Assembly: GCA_947627885.1 (NCBI GenBank)
Contig: CANQXP010000014.1
Location: 1-39,164 of the forward strand
Origin: an uncultured Rikenella sp.
GTDB taxonomy: Bacteria > Bacteroidota > Bacteroidia > Bacteroidales > Rikenellaceae
Direction: 5' to 3'
DNA length: 39,164 nt
Positions 15,288 through 23,848 of this stretch are shown here, piece by piece. The translations under genes were made by a program, and so were the position numbers. The notes beneath the pieces are model-generated. The model was not told the origin of the DNA and searched no databases. It worked only from the letters and a program-made list of their open reading frames with translations. Numbering within the stretch: position 1 is the stretch's first letter; every line of letters begins with the position of its first letter.

Positions 15288-15809
15288 ATGATGAAACGCA
15301 ACTTGTTCCTGATGGCCGCTGTCCTGCTTCTGAGCGGGTGGTCGGCCGCCAGCGCCCAGGCCAGAAAATCTGCGGCGGCGTTCCAGAGTCCTGCCCCGGA
15401 GCGGCAGGGCACGGTTTACTACACGCCGAAACAGAACCCCCGGACTTCCACCATCTGGGTGGACGACATCGAATTCGGACCGGAAGCGACGGTGGTGACC
15501 ATGCATTACCTCCGGGCCAGAGGAGGTGCGAACCTGTCACCAAGCACCCGGCTGATCTGCCGGCTCAGGGGCGGTAAGACCCGGGTGCTCGGCCTGCGGT
15601 ACACGCAAGGGATCAGCATGAAAAAAGACCGCTACACCCAGCTGGGGCGCGGCGAGGTGTTCCGGGCTTATTTCCCCGCCCTCGACCCCGCCGAAGCGGC
15701 GAAGGTCAGGAGCGTCGATTTTATGGAAGACCCCAGCGGCCGCGCGGGCGGGAATGTCTTTAACATTACGGGTATCAAGATCAGTCAGAAAAACCTGGTG
15801 GTTCGGTAA
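15288..15809 (+). CDS. Small secreted protein of unknown function
   Basis: The 173-residue protein has a clear signal peptide (MMKRNLFLMAAVLLLSGWSAASA) with likely cleavage near residue 24. The mature part is basic, rich in beta-strand-like patterns, and contains TVYYTPKQNPRTSTIWVDDIEFGPEATVVTMHY. I recognise no family. Two adjacent ATGs (15288 and 15291) are possible starts; an earlier start at 15216 would lie inside the rpmE2 terminator and is unlikely. It is followed by a structured repeat region. Confidence 0.7.
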   Translation: MMKRNLFLMAAVLLLSGWSAASAQARKSAAAFQSPAPERQGTVYYTPKQNPRTSTIWVDDIEFGPEATVVTMHYLRARGGANLSPSTRLICRLRGGKTRVLGLRYTQGISMKKDRYTQLGRGEVFRAYFPALDPAEAAKVRSVDFMEDPSGRAGGNVFNITGIKISQKNLVVR

Positions 15810-16253
15810 CCGGGGAGAAGCCCGTTTCCGATTTTCCGGATATTCCCGCGTCAGCGGGGGCGAGAAGCGTAAGCTTCGAGCCACGGTAAGGCGGTGGGCG
15901 AGTAGCTACGTTTCCACGTTAGTGGCGGCGCACCCCGACGGGGCCGCGCCGAATAAATTACAGCCCACAGAACAGGCTACATTTGCGCATCAGCGGACGG
16001 GATTGAAAGGCGCGGTAGGGCCGCGCGTCGGTACAGGTAAAGTAAAGAGACAATCCGCGCGGCAATGGTTGCGCCGGAGATATTTCCCGTGTCAACGGCG
16101 GGCCGCCCTGCGGGGGCGGCCCGATCAGGGTTGTTACAGTCGATAGAACAGCCCATGGCCGCAGCGCCACAGGAAACCTAAGATAACAAAGTAAGTCACA
16201 AGTGGTTTGCGAGTATGCCTGTCAGCACACAAGGCGGGACGTAACTCGCACGT
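15810..16253. repeat. Intergenic repeat region, third family, copy A
   Basis: I see no gene in this stretch. It holds structured sequence related to 23880-24200: the 39 bases at 15958-15996 (TTACAGCCCACAGAACAGGC, then a tail ending TCAGCGG) recur with changes at 24059-24097. Within this copy the motif repeats: GTCAGCGG near 15852, ATCAGCGG near 15989, GTCAACGG near 16092, and a second TTACAG...AACAGCCC near 16134. A strong GGGCCGCCC/GGGCGGCCC hairpin lies near 16103-16124. It separates a plus-strand gene from the 3' end of bioB. Confidence 0.6.
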
Positions 16254-17228
16254 TCAGAGCGAAAAGCCGCAGCGGGCGAACATCTCCTTGTCCTCCGCAA
16301 TCCCAGAACCGATCGTCGTGAGCAGGTCGCCCACGATCGCCGCATTCACCCCGCTGCGTAGCGCCCGTTCCTGGATCTCCGGCTTCAGCAGCGTCCGGCC
16401 TCCCGCAAAACGGATGTAGACTCCTGGGTTAATCAGCCGGAACAGGGCGAACGTCCGCAGAATCTCGTCGTCCGACAGCGGAGGCGTGTCCTCCAGCGGC
16501 GTTCCCGGAATCGGGTTCAGCACGTTGACCGGGATCGACGCCACCCCCATCTCCCGCAGCGTGAACGCCATCTCGACCCGCTGCTCCGGCGTTTCGCCCA
16601 TGCCGATGATCCCCCCGCTGCAAATTTTCAGTCCCACCTCTTTCGCCCAGGCGATCGTCCGCTGCTTTTCGGCCAGCGTGTGCGTCGTGCAGAGCTTCGG
16701 GAAATACGACGGCGCCGTCTCGATGTTGCAATGATAGCTCCCCACCCCGGAATCTTTCAGTTTCCGGAGCTGCTCCTTGTTCAGCAGCCCCATCGAAGCG
16801 CAGAGCATACCACCGCGGAACCCCTCGCATTCGACAGCGATGGCCCGGTAGATCTCCGCGCATTTTTCCACCTGCGCGTCCGTCATCGTCCGGCCGCTGG
16901 TCACCAGCGAGAAGCGCCCCACCCCCTTGTCGTGGTTGTCGCGGGCGTGGCGCAGCGCTTCCGCCGTCTCCGTCAGCGGGTAGACCTCGATTTTCGTTCG
17001 GTGGTGCGCCGACTGCGAGCACCACTTGCAGTCCTCCGAGCAGCGGCCGCTGCGGGCGTTCATGATCGAGCAGGTGTCCACCCGGTCGCCCATGAAATGC
17101 CGCCGCACCCGGTCCGCCGCATCGCACAGAGCGTCCGTTTCGGCGTGATGGAGCAGTTCGAGGGCTTCGTCGGCGGTTATAAGGTATCCGCCCAGTATGT
17201 CGGCGGTGAGTTCCTGAAGGTTTTTCAT
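16254..17228 (-). CDS. bioB: Biotin synthase, BioB
   Basis: BioB is a radical-SAM enzyme that inserts sulphur into dethiobiotin to form biotin. The 324-residue length fits. The [4Fe-4S] cysteines are Cys63, Cys67 and Cys70 in GRCSEDCKWCSQS. Later family blocks include SLVTSGR, SYHCNIETA, ICSGGIIGMGE and NPIPGTPLE, covering the TIM barrel and the [2Fe-2S] ligands. I chose ATG 17228 because the upstream open frame runs into the tRNA gene region. No other bio gene is adjacent. Confidence 0.96.
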   Translation of the reverse strand: MKNLQELTADILGGYLITADEALELLHHAETDALCDAADRVRRHFMGDRVDTCSIMNARSGRCSEDCKWCSQSAHHRTKIEVYPLTETAEALRHARDNHDKGVGRFSLVTSGRTMTDAQVEKCAEIYRAIAVECEGFRGGMLCASMGLLNKEQLRKLKDSGVGSYHCNIETAPSYFPKLCTTHTLAEKQRTIAWAKEVGLKICSGGIIGMGETPEQRVEMAFTLREMGVASIPVNVLNPIPGTPLEDTPPLSDDEILRTFALFRLINPGVYIRFAGGRTLLKPEIQERALRSGVNAAIVGDLLTTIGSGIAEDKEMFARCGFSL

Positions 17229-17268
17229 CTGTTCCCGGATAAGTTTTGCAAATATAGAGAATATAAAT

Positions 17269-17299
17269 TTTGGAATTATCCGGGAAATACCTACTTTTG
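17269..17299 (+). promoter_or_regulatory. Promoter of tRNA-Arg
   Basis: TTTG (17269-17272) and TACTTTTG (17292-17299) are 19 bases apart and lie 15 bases upstream of the tRNA. CAAATATA near 17249-17256, on the other strand, may be the -7 element of bioB. Confidence 0.75.
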
Positions 17300-17314
17300 T
17301 ATCGCAAAAGCAAT

Positions 17315-17388
17315 GGCACCGTAGCTTAATTGAATAGAGCAGTTGACTACGGATCAACAGGTTACAGGTTTGAGTCCTGTCGGTGTCA
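17315..17388 (+). tRNA. tRNA-Arg (anticodon ACG)
   Basis: The 74-nt sequence folds as a cloverleaf. The acceptor arm GGCACCG pairs with CGGTGTC (one G-U), the anticodon stem is GTTGA/TCAAC, and the loop CTACGGA has anticodon ACG. A T-arm with GGTTTGAGTCC is present. The discriminator is A and no CCA is encoded. A promoter and a strong terminator flank it. Confidence 0.95.
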
Positions 17389-17393
17389 CTTCG

Positions 17394-17432
17394 AAAAAGC
17401 CTCTTTCACCTTAGGGTGGAAGAGGCTTTTTT
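17394..17432 (+). terminator. Rho-independent terminator after tRNA-Arg
   Basis: A long stem (AAAAAGCCTCTT with AAGAGGCTTTTT) closes a short loop and ends in a T-run, with A-run on the other side. It can serve both strands, so it may also end the metallo-beta-lactamase transcript that converges from the right. Confidence 0.85.
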
Positions 17433-17456
17433 CCGTTTGGCGGGGTTTCCCGCATT

Positions 17457-18197
17457 TTATCGGTCTGTTGCGTTTTGCACCAGTCTCAGCGTGTTGTCGA
17501 GCAGTTCCGTCCCGCCCCACGGGCCGTGACCGGGGACGACAACGGTAGCATCTTTATACCTGCGTTTGAGCCGTTCAATCGTTCCCGGCCAGGCCTCCAT
17601 ATCGGCGTCCGCCGTATTGCCGATCCATGTCGCTTGGGCGTCTTTGACCAGGCAGCCCCCGAAAAGCACCTTTTCGGAGGGTATCCATGCCACCGTGTTG
17701 TCCGGCGTGTGGCCCCCGCCTTCGTAACGGCAGATCACCGCCACCTTTCCTGTCCGCAATTTCACCGACTTCCCGAAACCGTGGCCCGGCACCGGTTTAC
17801 CGTGTTTGAGGGCCTCTTCGATCGTCATCCGGTTGGCATACGAGTCGACCCCCTGCGATTGCAGCCAGCCCAGACCGCCCATGCAGTCCGCGTGCCAGTG
17901 GTTCGGCACGAACCGCGTCACCCGTGCATGCAGCGAGTCGGCGATGAAGCGCACCAGCGTTTCGGTCTGCGCGTCGTTGGCCGGCGTGTCCAGCAGCAGC
18001 GCTTCGCCCTCCGAGATTACGACCAGCCCGTTGCTCGACACTCCCGCGAAACCGTCCAGATTGGCTACCGAGGTGTGAACCCAGGTGTGCGGCGAGACCT
18101 GAGTGAGCGTAATGTCGCCGGAGACTTTCAGCGTGGTTTGCGCGGCAACGGAAGAGGCAGTGAGAAGGGCCGCCAGGGTCGGGAGGAGACGTTTCAT
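17457..18197 (-). CDS. Subclass B1 metallo-beta-lactamase, CfiA-like
   Basis: This is a periplasmic zinc enzyme predicted to hydrolyse beta-lactams, possibly including carbapenems. The 246-residue protein has a signal peptide (cleavage near AAQ, residue 20). All B1 zinc ligands are present: His100, His102 and Asp104 in PNHWHADC, His163 in GGGHTPDN, Cys182 in FGGCLVKD, and His224 in VPGHG. From memory it resembles CfiA of Bacteroides fragilis throughout, for example in DTPANDAQTETLV and SYANRMTIEEA. It stands alone, converging on tRNA-Arg and divergent from the AsmA-like gene, with no nearby insertion sequence. Expression level and substrate range cannot be told from the sequence. Confidence 0.93.
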   Translation of the reverse strand: MKRLLPTLAALLTASSVAAQTTLKVSGDITLTQVSPHTWVHTSVANLDGFAGVSSNGLVVISEGEALLLDTPANDAQTETLVRFIADSLHARVTRFVPNHWHADCMGGLGWLQSQGVDSYANRMTIEEALKHGKPVPGHGFGKSVKLRTGKVAVICRYEGGGHTPDNTVAWIPSEKVLFGGCLVKDAQATWIGNTADADMEAWPGTIERLKRRYKDATVVVPGHGPWGGTELLDNTLRLVQNATDR

Positions 18198-18295
18198 ACG
18201 AAAGATTTGTCGGTTATCGGGGATAAAGGTAGATTATTTTGGCGTGGAATTTGTGTCAGCTCTGCGGGCGATGGTATGATTTTAGATATAAAACT

Positions 18296-19921
18296 ATGAA
18301 AAATGGTATGAGAACAGCGGTATATATAGTCTTGGGCACGGCGACCCTGCTGATCTTCGTGGTGCTCGGCGTCGAATGGTGGCTGGGGGCGAAGATACGC
18401 CGCACGGTGGAAAAAGAGATAGCGGACCGCACGGACGGCGCCGTGCATATCGAAATCGGGCGGGTAAAGGTCAACCTGATCAGACGGTCCGTCACTCTGC
18501 GCGACATTACCGTCAGCGGAGATGTCGTCAAGTTGCAGGACGATGTTCCGGGGATCGACGCGATCGGGGCTTCCGTCGAAAAAATCTCGATGAAAGGCGT
18601 TCGTTTCAACCTCAAAGGCGAAAAGTATATCTCCCTGCACTCGCTGGAGATCGACCGGCCCGACCTTTCGCTCTCGCTGGACGGCAAGCAACAGGAGGAT
18701 GAGGGGATGCCCGAACATCTGTTGAGCCTGCGCGACCGTATGCTGGGGCAGGTGGGCAGATTGTCGGTCGCCCGGATCAGGCTCCGGGACGCGAATATCC
18801 GCTTGTCGAACAAAAACCGCAACAACTATGCGGCCAAAGGATTGACCGTCGAGGCCGACGGTTTCCTCTACAATCCGGCCCGGATGCCGGACGCGCGGCC
18901 GCTCTTCTGTGATGACGTGAGGCTGTCGGTTTCGAAAATTTCGGCCCGTTTCCTCGTTACGGCCCAGCTGGTGGAGGCCGACGATGTAGAGGCGTGCTTC
19001 GGCGACCGCACGTTGTCGCTGGACAACGTGCGGCTGATCCCGCAGTACGGCAAGGCGGAATATGCGTGGAAAGTGGCGCGCCACACCGACTGGACGCAGG
19101 CCATCGTCGGGAATGTCATCGCGCAGGGGGTGGATTACAACCGGATGTGGCACGAGCTGACGCTGAGCATCGACACCCTGACGGTGAAGGATGCCGAAGT
19201 GGCCAGCTACAAAAACCGGCGGATCGTGCGGAAGGAGCAGTTCAAGCCGATGCTGCACGAAATGGTGCAGGGCGTGCCTTTGGGACTGGAGATCGGCACG
19301 GTCGAGATCATAGGCGCCCACGCGGTGTACGAGGAGCTTTCCGCTTCGGGCGACCGGCCGGGGAGGATCACGTTCGACAACCTGAACGGGGTGTTCCGCG
19401 GGCTGACGAACCGGCCCGATTCGAGCGATTTCTTTTACACGCTGACCGCTTCGGGCAAAGTGATGGACACGGCGCTGCTGCGGGCCGTATTCCGGTTCCC
19501 GGCCCATCCGACGAACGACCGTTTCGAGGTCGAGGGGACGCTCGGACCGGTGAACCTGAAGGTTTTCAACCGCATGCTGGAGCCGCTGGCCGAGGCCGCT
19601 ATCAGTTCGGGGCACCTCGACGGTCTTTCGTTCGCCATCGCGGGGAACCATAAGGAGGCGCAGGTGTCGATGAAGATGCGTTACAACGATCTCTCGGTGG
19701 CGATGCTCAAAGAGGGGTCGAACGGCCGCAAGCGGGAGCGCAAGTTGATGTCCGGGCTGGTGAACCTGGTTCTGATCAAATCGTCCAACCCCGACCGGAA
19801 GGGGCTGCGGACGGTGCGGAACGAGGCGGTGCGCGACACCACCCGCTCGCAGTTCAACTTCCTGTGGAAAACGCTGATGGCGGGGATCAAAGGCTCGGTC
19901 GGTTTTCCGGGGTCGAAGTAG
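18296..19921 (+). CDS. AsmA-like membrane-anchored protein
   Basis: The 541-residue protein has one N-terminal membrane helix (about residues 7-27), followed by a long beta-rich periplasmic region beginning ADRTDGAVHIEIGRVKVNLIRRSVTLRDI, which resembles the start of AsmA/DUF748-type domains. Such proteins are thought to span the envelope and help lipid transport or outer-membrane assembly; this role is inferred. ATG 18296 is chosen because it directly precedes the membrane helix; 18308 is also possible. It precedes the sirtuin gene by 42 bases on the same strand. Confidence 0.7.
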   Translation: MKNGMRTAVYIVLGTATLLIFVVLGVEWWLGAKIRRTVEKEIADRTDGAVHIEIGRVKVNLIRRSVTLRDITVSGDVVKLQDDVPGIDAIGASVEKISMKGVRFNLKGEKYISLHSLEIDRPDLSLSLDGKQQEDEGMPEHLLSLRDRMLGQVGRLSVARIRLRDANIRLSNKNRNNYAAKGLTVEADGFLYNPARMPDARPLFCDDVRLSVSKISARFLVTAQLVEADDVEACFGDRTLSLDNVRLIPQYGKAEYAWKVARHTDWTQAIVGNVIAQGVDYNRMWHELTLSIDTLTVKDAEVASYKNRRIVRKEQFKPMLHEMVQGVPLGLEIGTVEIIGAHAVYEELSASGDRPGRITFDNLNGVFRGLTNRPDSSDFFYTLTASGKVMDTALLRAVFRFPAHPTNDRFEVEGTLGPVNLKVFNRMLEPLAEAAISSGHLDGLSFAIAGNHKEAQVSMKMRYNDLSVAMLKEGSNGRKRERKLMSGLVNLVLIKSSNPDRKGLRTVRNEAVRDTTRSQFNFLWKTLMAGIKGSVGFPGSK

Positions 19922-19963
19922 GCGATATATTTCATACCTTTAAGGAACAAAATCCGAAGGGAT

Positions 19964-20671
19964 ATGAAATCACAAAAAAAAGTGGTGGTCTTCACCGGGG
20001 CCGGGATGAGCGCCGACAGCGGCGTTTCGACCTTCCGCGACGCGGACGGCCTGTGGGAAAACCACCGGATCGAGGATGTCTGTACGCCGGAGGCGTGGGC
20101 GCGGGACCCGCAAGGGGTGCTGGACTTTTACAACGCCCGGAGGGCGCAGCTGGACGAGGTGGAACCCAACGCGGGGCACCGGGCTGTGGCCGGACTGGAG
20201 ACCCATTTCGCGAACGTGGTGGTCGTGACCCAGAACGTGGACGACCTGCACGAGCGAGCGGGTAGCTCGGAGATCATCCACCTGCACGGCGAGCTGCGCA
20301 AGGCGCGCAGCGAGCGGAATCCGCAGGTGATCGTGCCGGTGCAGGGGCCAACCCGTATGGGCGACAAGGGGCCGGACGGGGCGCAGCTCAGGCCGCACAT
20401 CGTCTTTTTCGGCGAGGCGGTGCCGGAATACGAGCGGGCGTTGGAGGCGGTGCGGGACGCCGACCTGTTCCTCGTGATCGGCACTTCGCTGGCGGTCTAT
20501 CCGGCGGCGGGACTGTTGTACCAGATCCGGCCCGAAGTGCCGGTGTGGCTGGTGGATCCGAGGCCGGCGCGGGTGACGGTGCCCAATCCGTTGACAGTCA
20601 TCGCCGAAGGGGCCACCAAAGGGGTGCCCCCGCTGGTCGCGGAGCTGATCCGAAGGGAGACGGAGGGGTAG
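19964..20671 (+). CDS. Sir2-family NAD-dependent protein deacylase
   Basis: Sirtuins remove acyl groups from lysine with NAD. The 235-residue protein shows the NAD-binding GAGMSADSGVSTFRD (residues 12-26), TQNVDDLHERAG (89-100) and the catalytic His108 in HLHGEL. Tyr56 and Arg59, in FYNARRAQ, match the pair that binds succinyl or malonyl lysine in class III sirtuins, so desuccinylation is likely. The zinc-ribbon cysteines usual after HLHG are absent. A terminator follows at 20739. Confidence 0.9.
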   Translation: MKSQKKVVVFTGAGMSADSGVSTFRDADGLWENHRIEDVCTPEAWARDPQGVLDFYNARRAQLDEVEPNAGHRAVAGLETHFANVVVVTQNVDDLHERAGSSEIIHLHGELRKARSERNPQVIVPVQGPTRMGDKGPDGAQLRPHIVFFGEAVPEYERALEAVRDADLFLVIGTSLAVYPAAGLLYQIRPEVPVWLVDPRPARVTVPNPLTVIAEGATKGVPPLVAELIRRETEG

Positions 20672-20738
20672 CGGTTCGTAAATATTCATACGAATGCGGT
20701 AATGGTTTGCCGGTTTGAGCAAAAAAAGCTATTTTAGG

Positions 20739-20772
20739 AGCGGTTCGTTAGATTTTAACGGGCCGCTTTTTC
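20739..20772 (+). terminator. Rho-independent terminator after the sirtuin gene
   Basis: An outer AGCGG/CCGCT stem and an inner CGTTA/TAACG stem form a hairpin that ends in a run of five T. Confidence 0.75.
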
Positions 20773-20796
20773 TGTTCACCTTAAATTTTACATGGA

Positions 20797-21357
20797 ATGA
20801 AAAAAATCTTTACGAAAGCAGGATGGCTGGCTGTGGCCGCCGTAGCGATCACGGCTTGCGGGGGCGGCAGCGCTTCGGCGGTGACCGGGCTGACCCCGCA
20901 GGGGTTGGGCTGCCTCAAGAAAGGCGCGCCCGTGGCTTCGATCCCGGACAAGTGCGACGGGGTGTACGACAAAGTGGTCAAGACCACAGAGGAGGACATG
21001 GGGGATACCTACACCCAGTACGCTTTCTACGCCGGGGAGCAAAAGGTGGCCGAAATCCCCGCTTATGGCGAGAATATCGACCTGCTGATCGTCTACGCGC
21101 CGGGTATCTCGACGCCCGACGGCGTGCATCCGGGGATGAAGGTTGCCGACCTGCTGGCGAAACCGGGGGTCAAAGCGCTCTACCAGGACGGCCTCGAATA
21201 TGAGCTGAACGGATTCCGCTTCCGGGTGGACGGCCTCAATGAGGCGGGTTTGCAGAAGATGAACGACGCTTACGCCAAAGGGGCAGAACTGGTGCTGGAG
21301 GCTTCCGATTTCGAACCGGAAGCGACCGTGGTGAGCGCCTATTACGTCGGCGATTAG
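20797..21357 (+). CDS. Putative lipoprotein of unknown function
   Basis: The 186-residue protein has a lipoprotein signal (MKKIFTKAGWLAVAAVAITAC) with the acylated Cys at residue 21, followed by GGGS. The mature part contains TPQGLGCLKKGAPVASIPDKCDGVYD and KVADLLAKPGVKALYQDG, which suggests a small globular domain. I recognise no family. It lies after the sirtuin terminator and ends before a 17-bp-stem hairpin. Confidence 0.75.
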   Translation: MKKIFTKAGWLAVAAVAITACGGGSASAVTGLTPQGLGCLKKGAPVASIPDKCDGVYDKVVKTTEEDMGDTYTQYAFYAGEQKVAEIPAYGENIDLLIVYAPGISTPDGVHPGMKVADLLAKPGVKALYQDGLEYELNGFRFRVDGLNEAGLQKMNDAYAKGAELVLEASDFEPEATVVSAYYVGD

Positions 21358-21389
21358 CACGGACAGGCTTTCGAATGCCTCAAACCGAC

Positions 21390-21430
21390 ACCGGGCCGGG
21401 ATTGCCATTCCACGGCAATCCCGGCCCGGT
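21390..21430. terminator. Convergent hairpin between the lipoprotein gene and tamL
   Basis: A perfect 17-bp stem (21390-21406 with 21414-21430) closes a 7-nt loop. It lacks a T-run on either side, so termination is inferred from its place between converging genes. It might instead shield mRNA 3' ends. Confidence 0.6.
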
Positions 21431-21523
21431 CGCTATCGTAAAATGAGGTATGTTTTGCAAATCGGGGATAGACCGAAAGCCGGGGGGCGGATCGGAAGCC
21501 GGGATAGTTGTCTGTGTTCCCGA

Positions 21524-23848
21524 TCAGAACGGATAGCCGATGGCCAGGTGGAAACCCAGTCCGTCCTTGAAGCTCTGGATGTTGTAGTAGCCTTTCTTGT
21601 CCGGGTTGGAGTAGGGCGTGTGGATGCCGATCCCCATGTCGAGGCGGAGCACCAGCACGCTGATGTCGTACCGCAGGCCCACCCCCGTGCCCAGCGCTAT
21701 CTCGTTCCAGAAACCCTTCGCCCGCAGCACGCCGCCCGGCCGCTGCGGGTCTTTTTTGAGCAGCCAGATGTTCCCGGCGTCCACGAACACCGCCCCGCCC
21801 AGGCGGCCCAGCATCTTGAAGCGGAACTCCATGTTGGCCTCCAGCTTGAAGTCCCCGGTCTGGTCCCAGTAGCCGTTGACTTCGTCTTTCGGCGGCCGGT
21901 AGCTCCCCGGCCCCAGCGACCGCACGGTGAAGGCCCGGATGCTGTTGGCCCCGCCGATGTAGAACTGTTCGCTGTAAGGCATCACCTGTGAGTTTCCGTA
22001 GGCATAGCCCGCCCCGACCATAAAGCGCGACACCAGCACGTTGTTCAGCCCGACTTTATGGTACCATTTGAATTCGGCCGTCCCTTTGACGAATTGCGAG
22101 AAGGGGCTGCCGAACAGTTTTTTGGTGCCGTGCGAGCCGAATATGTCGTAGATGCCCGCCAGGATGTTGCCTGCGTCGGTCACCGTTCCCTGGAAAATGA
22201 AACGGTTGTTCTGCCGCCGCCCGTAAGTCCTGTCGAATGTGTAGGTGTAGCTGATCGAGGGGATGAACTGGTTGCTGAAACTCAGGGCCACCGCTGGATT
22301 CTGCTGCATCGTCGAGTCGAACTCGTGCGAGGTGTGGAGCAGCTTATTGTAGGTCAGCTTGAAAACGGTCAGGTTGTGCGAGCTGTACGGCGAGGTGCGG
22401 AAATCGTAGCCCGCCGAGACGTTCAGCGACAGCATCCGGAAATATTTGGGTCGGTTCATCAGGTCGGCCCCGATCTTGTAGGTCGTCTGGGCCGGGTAGG
22501 TCAACCCCTTGTATTTGAACCACGGCGCCAGGATGCGGGGGATGCTGAGCGTGGCGTTGAGGCCGAACTCGTAGGAGTTCACCGCCGTGGGTTTGGTCTC
22601 GTACTGGTTCTTGTTGCCCGTCTGCCATTCGTAGGAGCCGGTCAGGTTCAGGGCCAGCACTTCGCCCCCCTTGAATATGTTGTTGTGCCGCAGCCCGAAG
22701 GTGACCCCCGGCCCGAGGTAGCTGTTCGACTTGGAGGTGAGGTCGGCTTCGAAATCGGCCTGCATCGGCTTGTCGTACGTGGCCGCGATGCGCACGTCCA
22801 ACGAGTCGCACTTCTGGCCCAGCGAATCGAGCGGCGGTACGGTGAGGCTCACCGAATTGAATATCCCCAGCTTGTTGAGGTTCGTCTGGGTCGTGTTCTG
22901 GGCCTCGACATTGAAGAGCTGGCCGGGAGTGAGCTGGATCATCCCTTTGAGGATGCGCGGCCGGATCTTCAAGGGTTTCTGGTAGCGCACATGCACCTGT
23001 CCCAGCGTCATAGTGTCGGACGGGCCCGGAACGGGGTTGCGCAGACTGACGCTGATGCGGCCCACCCGGTAGGGCCGCATCGCTGCCGGGGGTATCCCCT
23101 CGGCCAGCCGCATCCGCAGCTCCACCCGGTAAAGCGTCTGGGTCGTGTCGGCGTCGTAGGTGATGTACTCCGGGCGGAAATAGTAGTAACCGAGGCTGCG
23201 CAAGGCTGTGGTGATCCGGTTTCGCTCGGCCACCAGCGTGTCGAGGTTATAGACCGCCCCGGTGCGCAGCAGCGTTCCGGCATGGAGGCTGTCCACGATC
23301 CGGCCCACCTCGCCGGGCGCGGTCAGGTATTCGATCGAGTCGTAGGTATGGGGCGCCGGAACGAGGAAATGGTAGCTCACTTTGGCTTTCTGGTCGGGCT
23401 TGTGCTTGCTGGGCAATAACTCGTAGCTGCTCTTCACGCCGAAGTAGCCGTAGTTCTCGAAGATCTGGTCCGAGACTTTGATGCGCAGGTCGGGCCGCAC
23501 TTTCGAGATCAGCACCGGCTGCTTGGCCAGCCTTTTGTAAAGCCAGTGTTTGAACCCCGTCTCCTTCGGGGTGTAGAGGTAGTTCCATGCCCAGAGGCCG
23601 ATGGGAAGCCCGGTGCGCCAGTAGGGCGACCAGAGCGGGTTGTTCGGGGCCACGTTCAGCGGCTGCGACGCGGCGGAGGTCACCTGTTTCGGGATTTTCA
23701 GGCTGTCGGTTTCGGGCGTGAAGGTCATCTTCTTGACTCCGGTGTAGAGCACTTCGCCCTTGGCCAGCCGTTTGGTGGTCGAGCACGAAGCCAGCACCGC
23801 CGCCAGCGGGAGCAGGTAAAGCAGGGTATGTCGTAAATGTCTTGTCAT
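21524..23848 (-). CDS. tamL: TamL: TamA-like outer-membrane lipoprotein of the Omp85 family
   Basis: The 774-residue protein begins with a lipoprotein signal ending in LASC (Cys22). It continues with POTRA-like segments (about residues 25-370, including GYYYFRPEYITYD and LTPGQLFNVEAQNTTQTNLNKLGIFNSVSL) and a C-terminal Omp85 beta-barrel. The barrel contains FYIGGANSIRAFTVRSLGPGS, the conserved loop-6-like region, and ends in LAIGYPF with a terminal Phe. With TamB it should help insert proteins or lipids in the outer membrane. In Bacteroidota the lipidated form is called TamL. tamB lies upstream on the same strand, separated by a repeat region. Confidence 0.9.
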   Translation of the reverse strand: MTRHLRHTLLYLLPLAAVLASCSTTKRLAKGEVLYTGVKKMTFTPETDSLKIPKQVTSAASQPLNVAPNNPLWSPYWRTGLPIGLWAWNYLYTPKETGFKHWLYKRLAKQPVLISKVRPDLRIKVSDQIFENYGYFGVKSSYELLPSKHKPDQKAKVSYHFLVPAPHTYDSIEYLTAPGEVGRIVDSLHAGTLLRTGAVYNLDTLVAERNRITTALRSLGYYYFRPEYITYDADTTQTLYRVELRMRLAEGIPPAAMRPYRVGRISVSLRNPVPGPSDTMTLGQVHVRYQKPLKIRPRILKGMIQLTPGQLFNVEAQNTTQTNLNKLGIFNSVSLTVPPLDSLGQKCDSLDVRIAATYDKPMQADFEADLTSKSNSYLGPGVTFGLRHNNIFKGGEVLALNLTGSYEWQTGNKNQYETKPTAVNSYEFGLNATLSIPRILAPWFKYKGLTYPAQTTYKIGADLMNRPKYFRMLSLNVSAGYDFRTSPYSSHNLTVFKLTYNKLLHTSHEFDSTMQQNPAVALSFSNQFIPSISYTYTFDRTYGRRQNNRFIFQGTVTDAGNILAGIYDIFGSHGTKKLFGSPFSQFVKGTAEFKWYHKVGLNNVLVSRFMVGAGYAYGNSQVMPYSEQFYIGGANSIRAFTVRSLGPGSYRPPKDEVNGYWDQTGDFKLEANMEFRFKMLGRLGGAVFVDAGNIWLLKKDPQRPGGVLRAKGFWNEIALGTGVGLRYDISVLVLRLDMGIGIHTPYSNPDKKGYYNIQSFKDGLGFHLAIGYPF

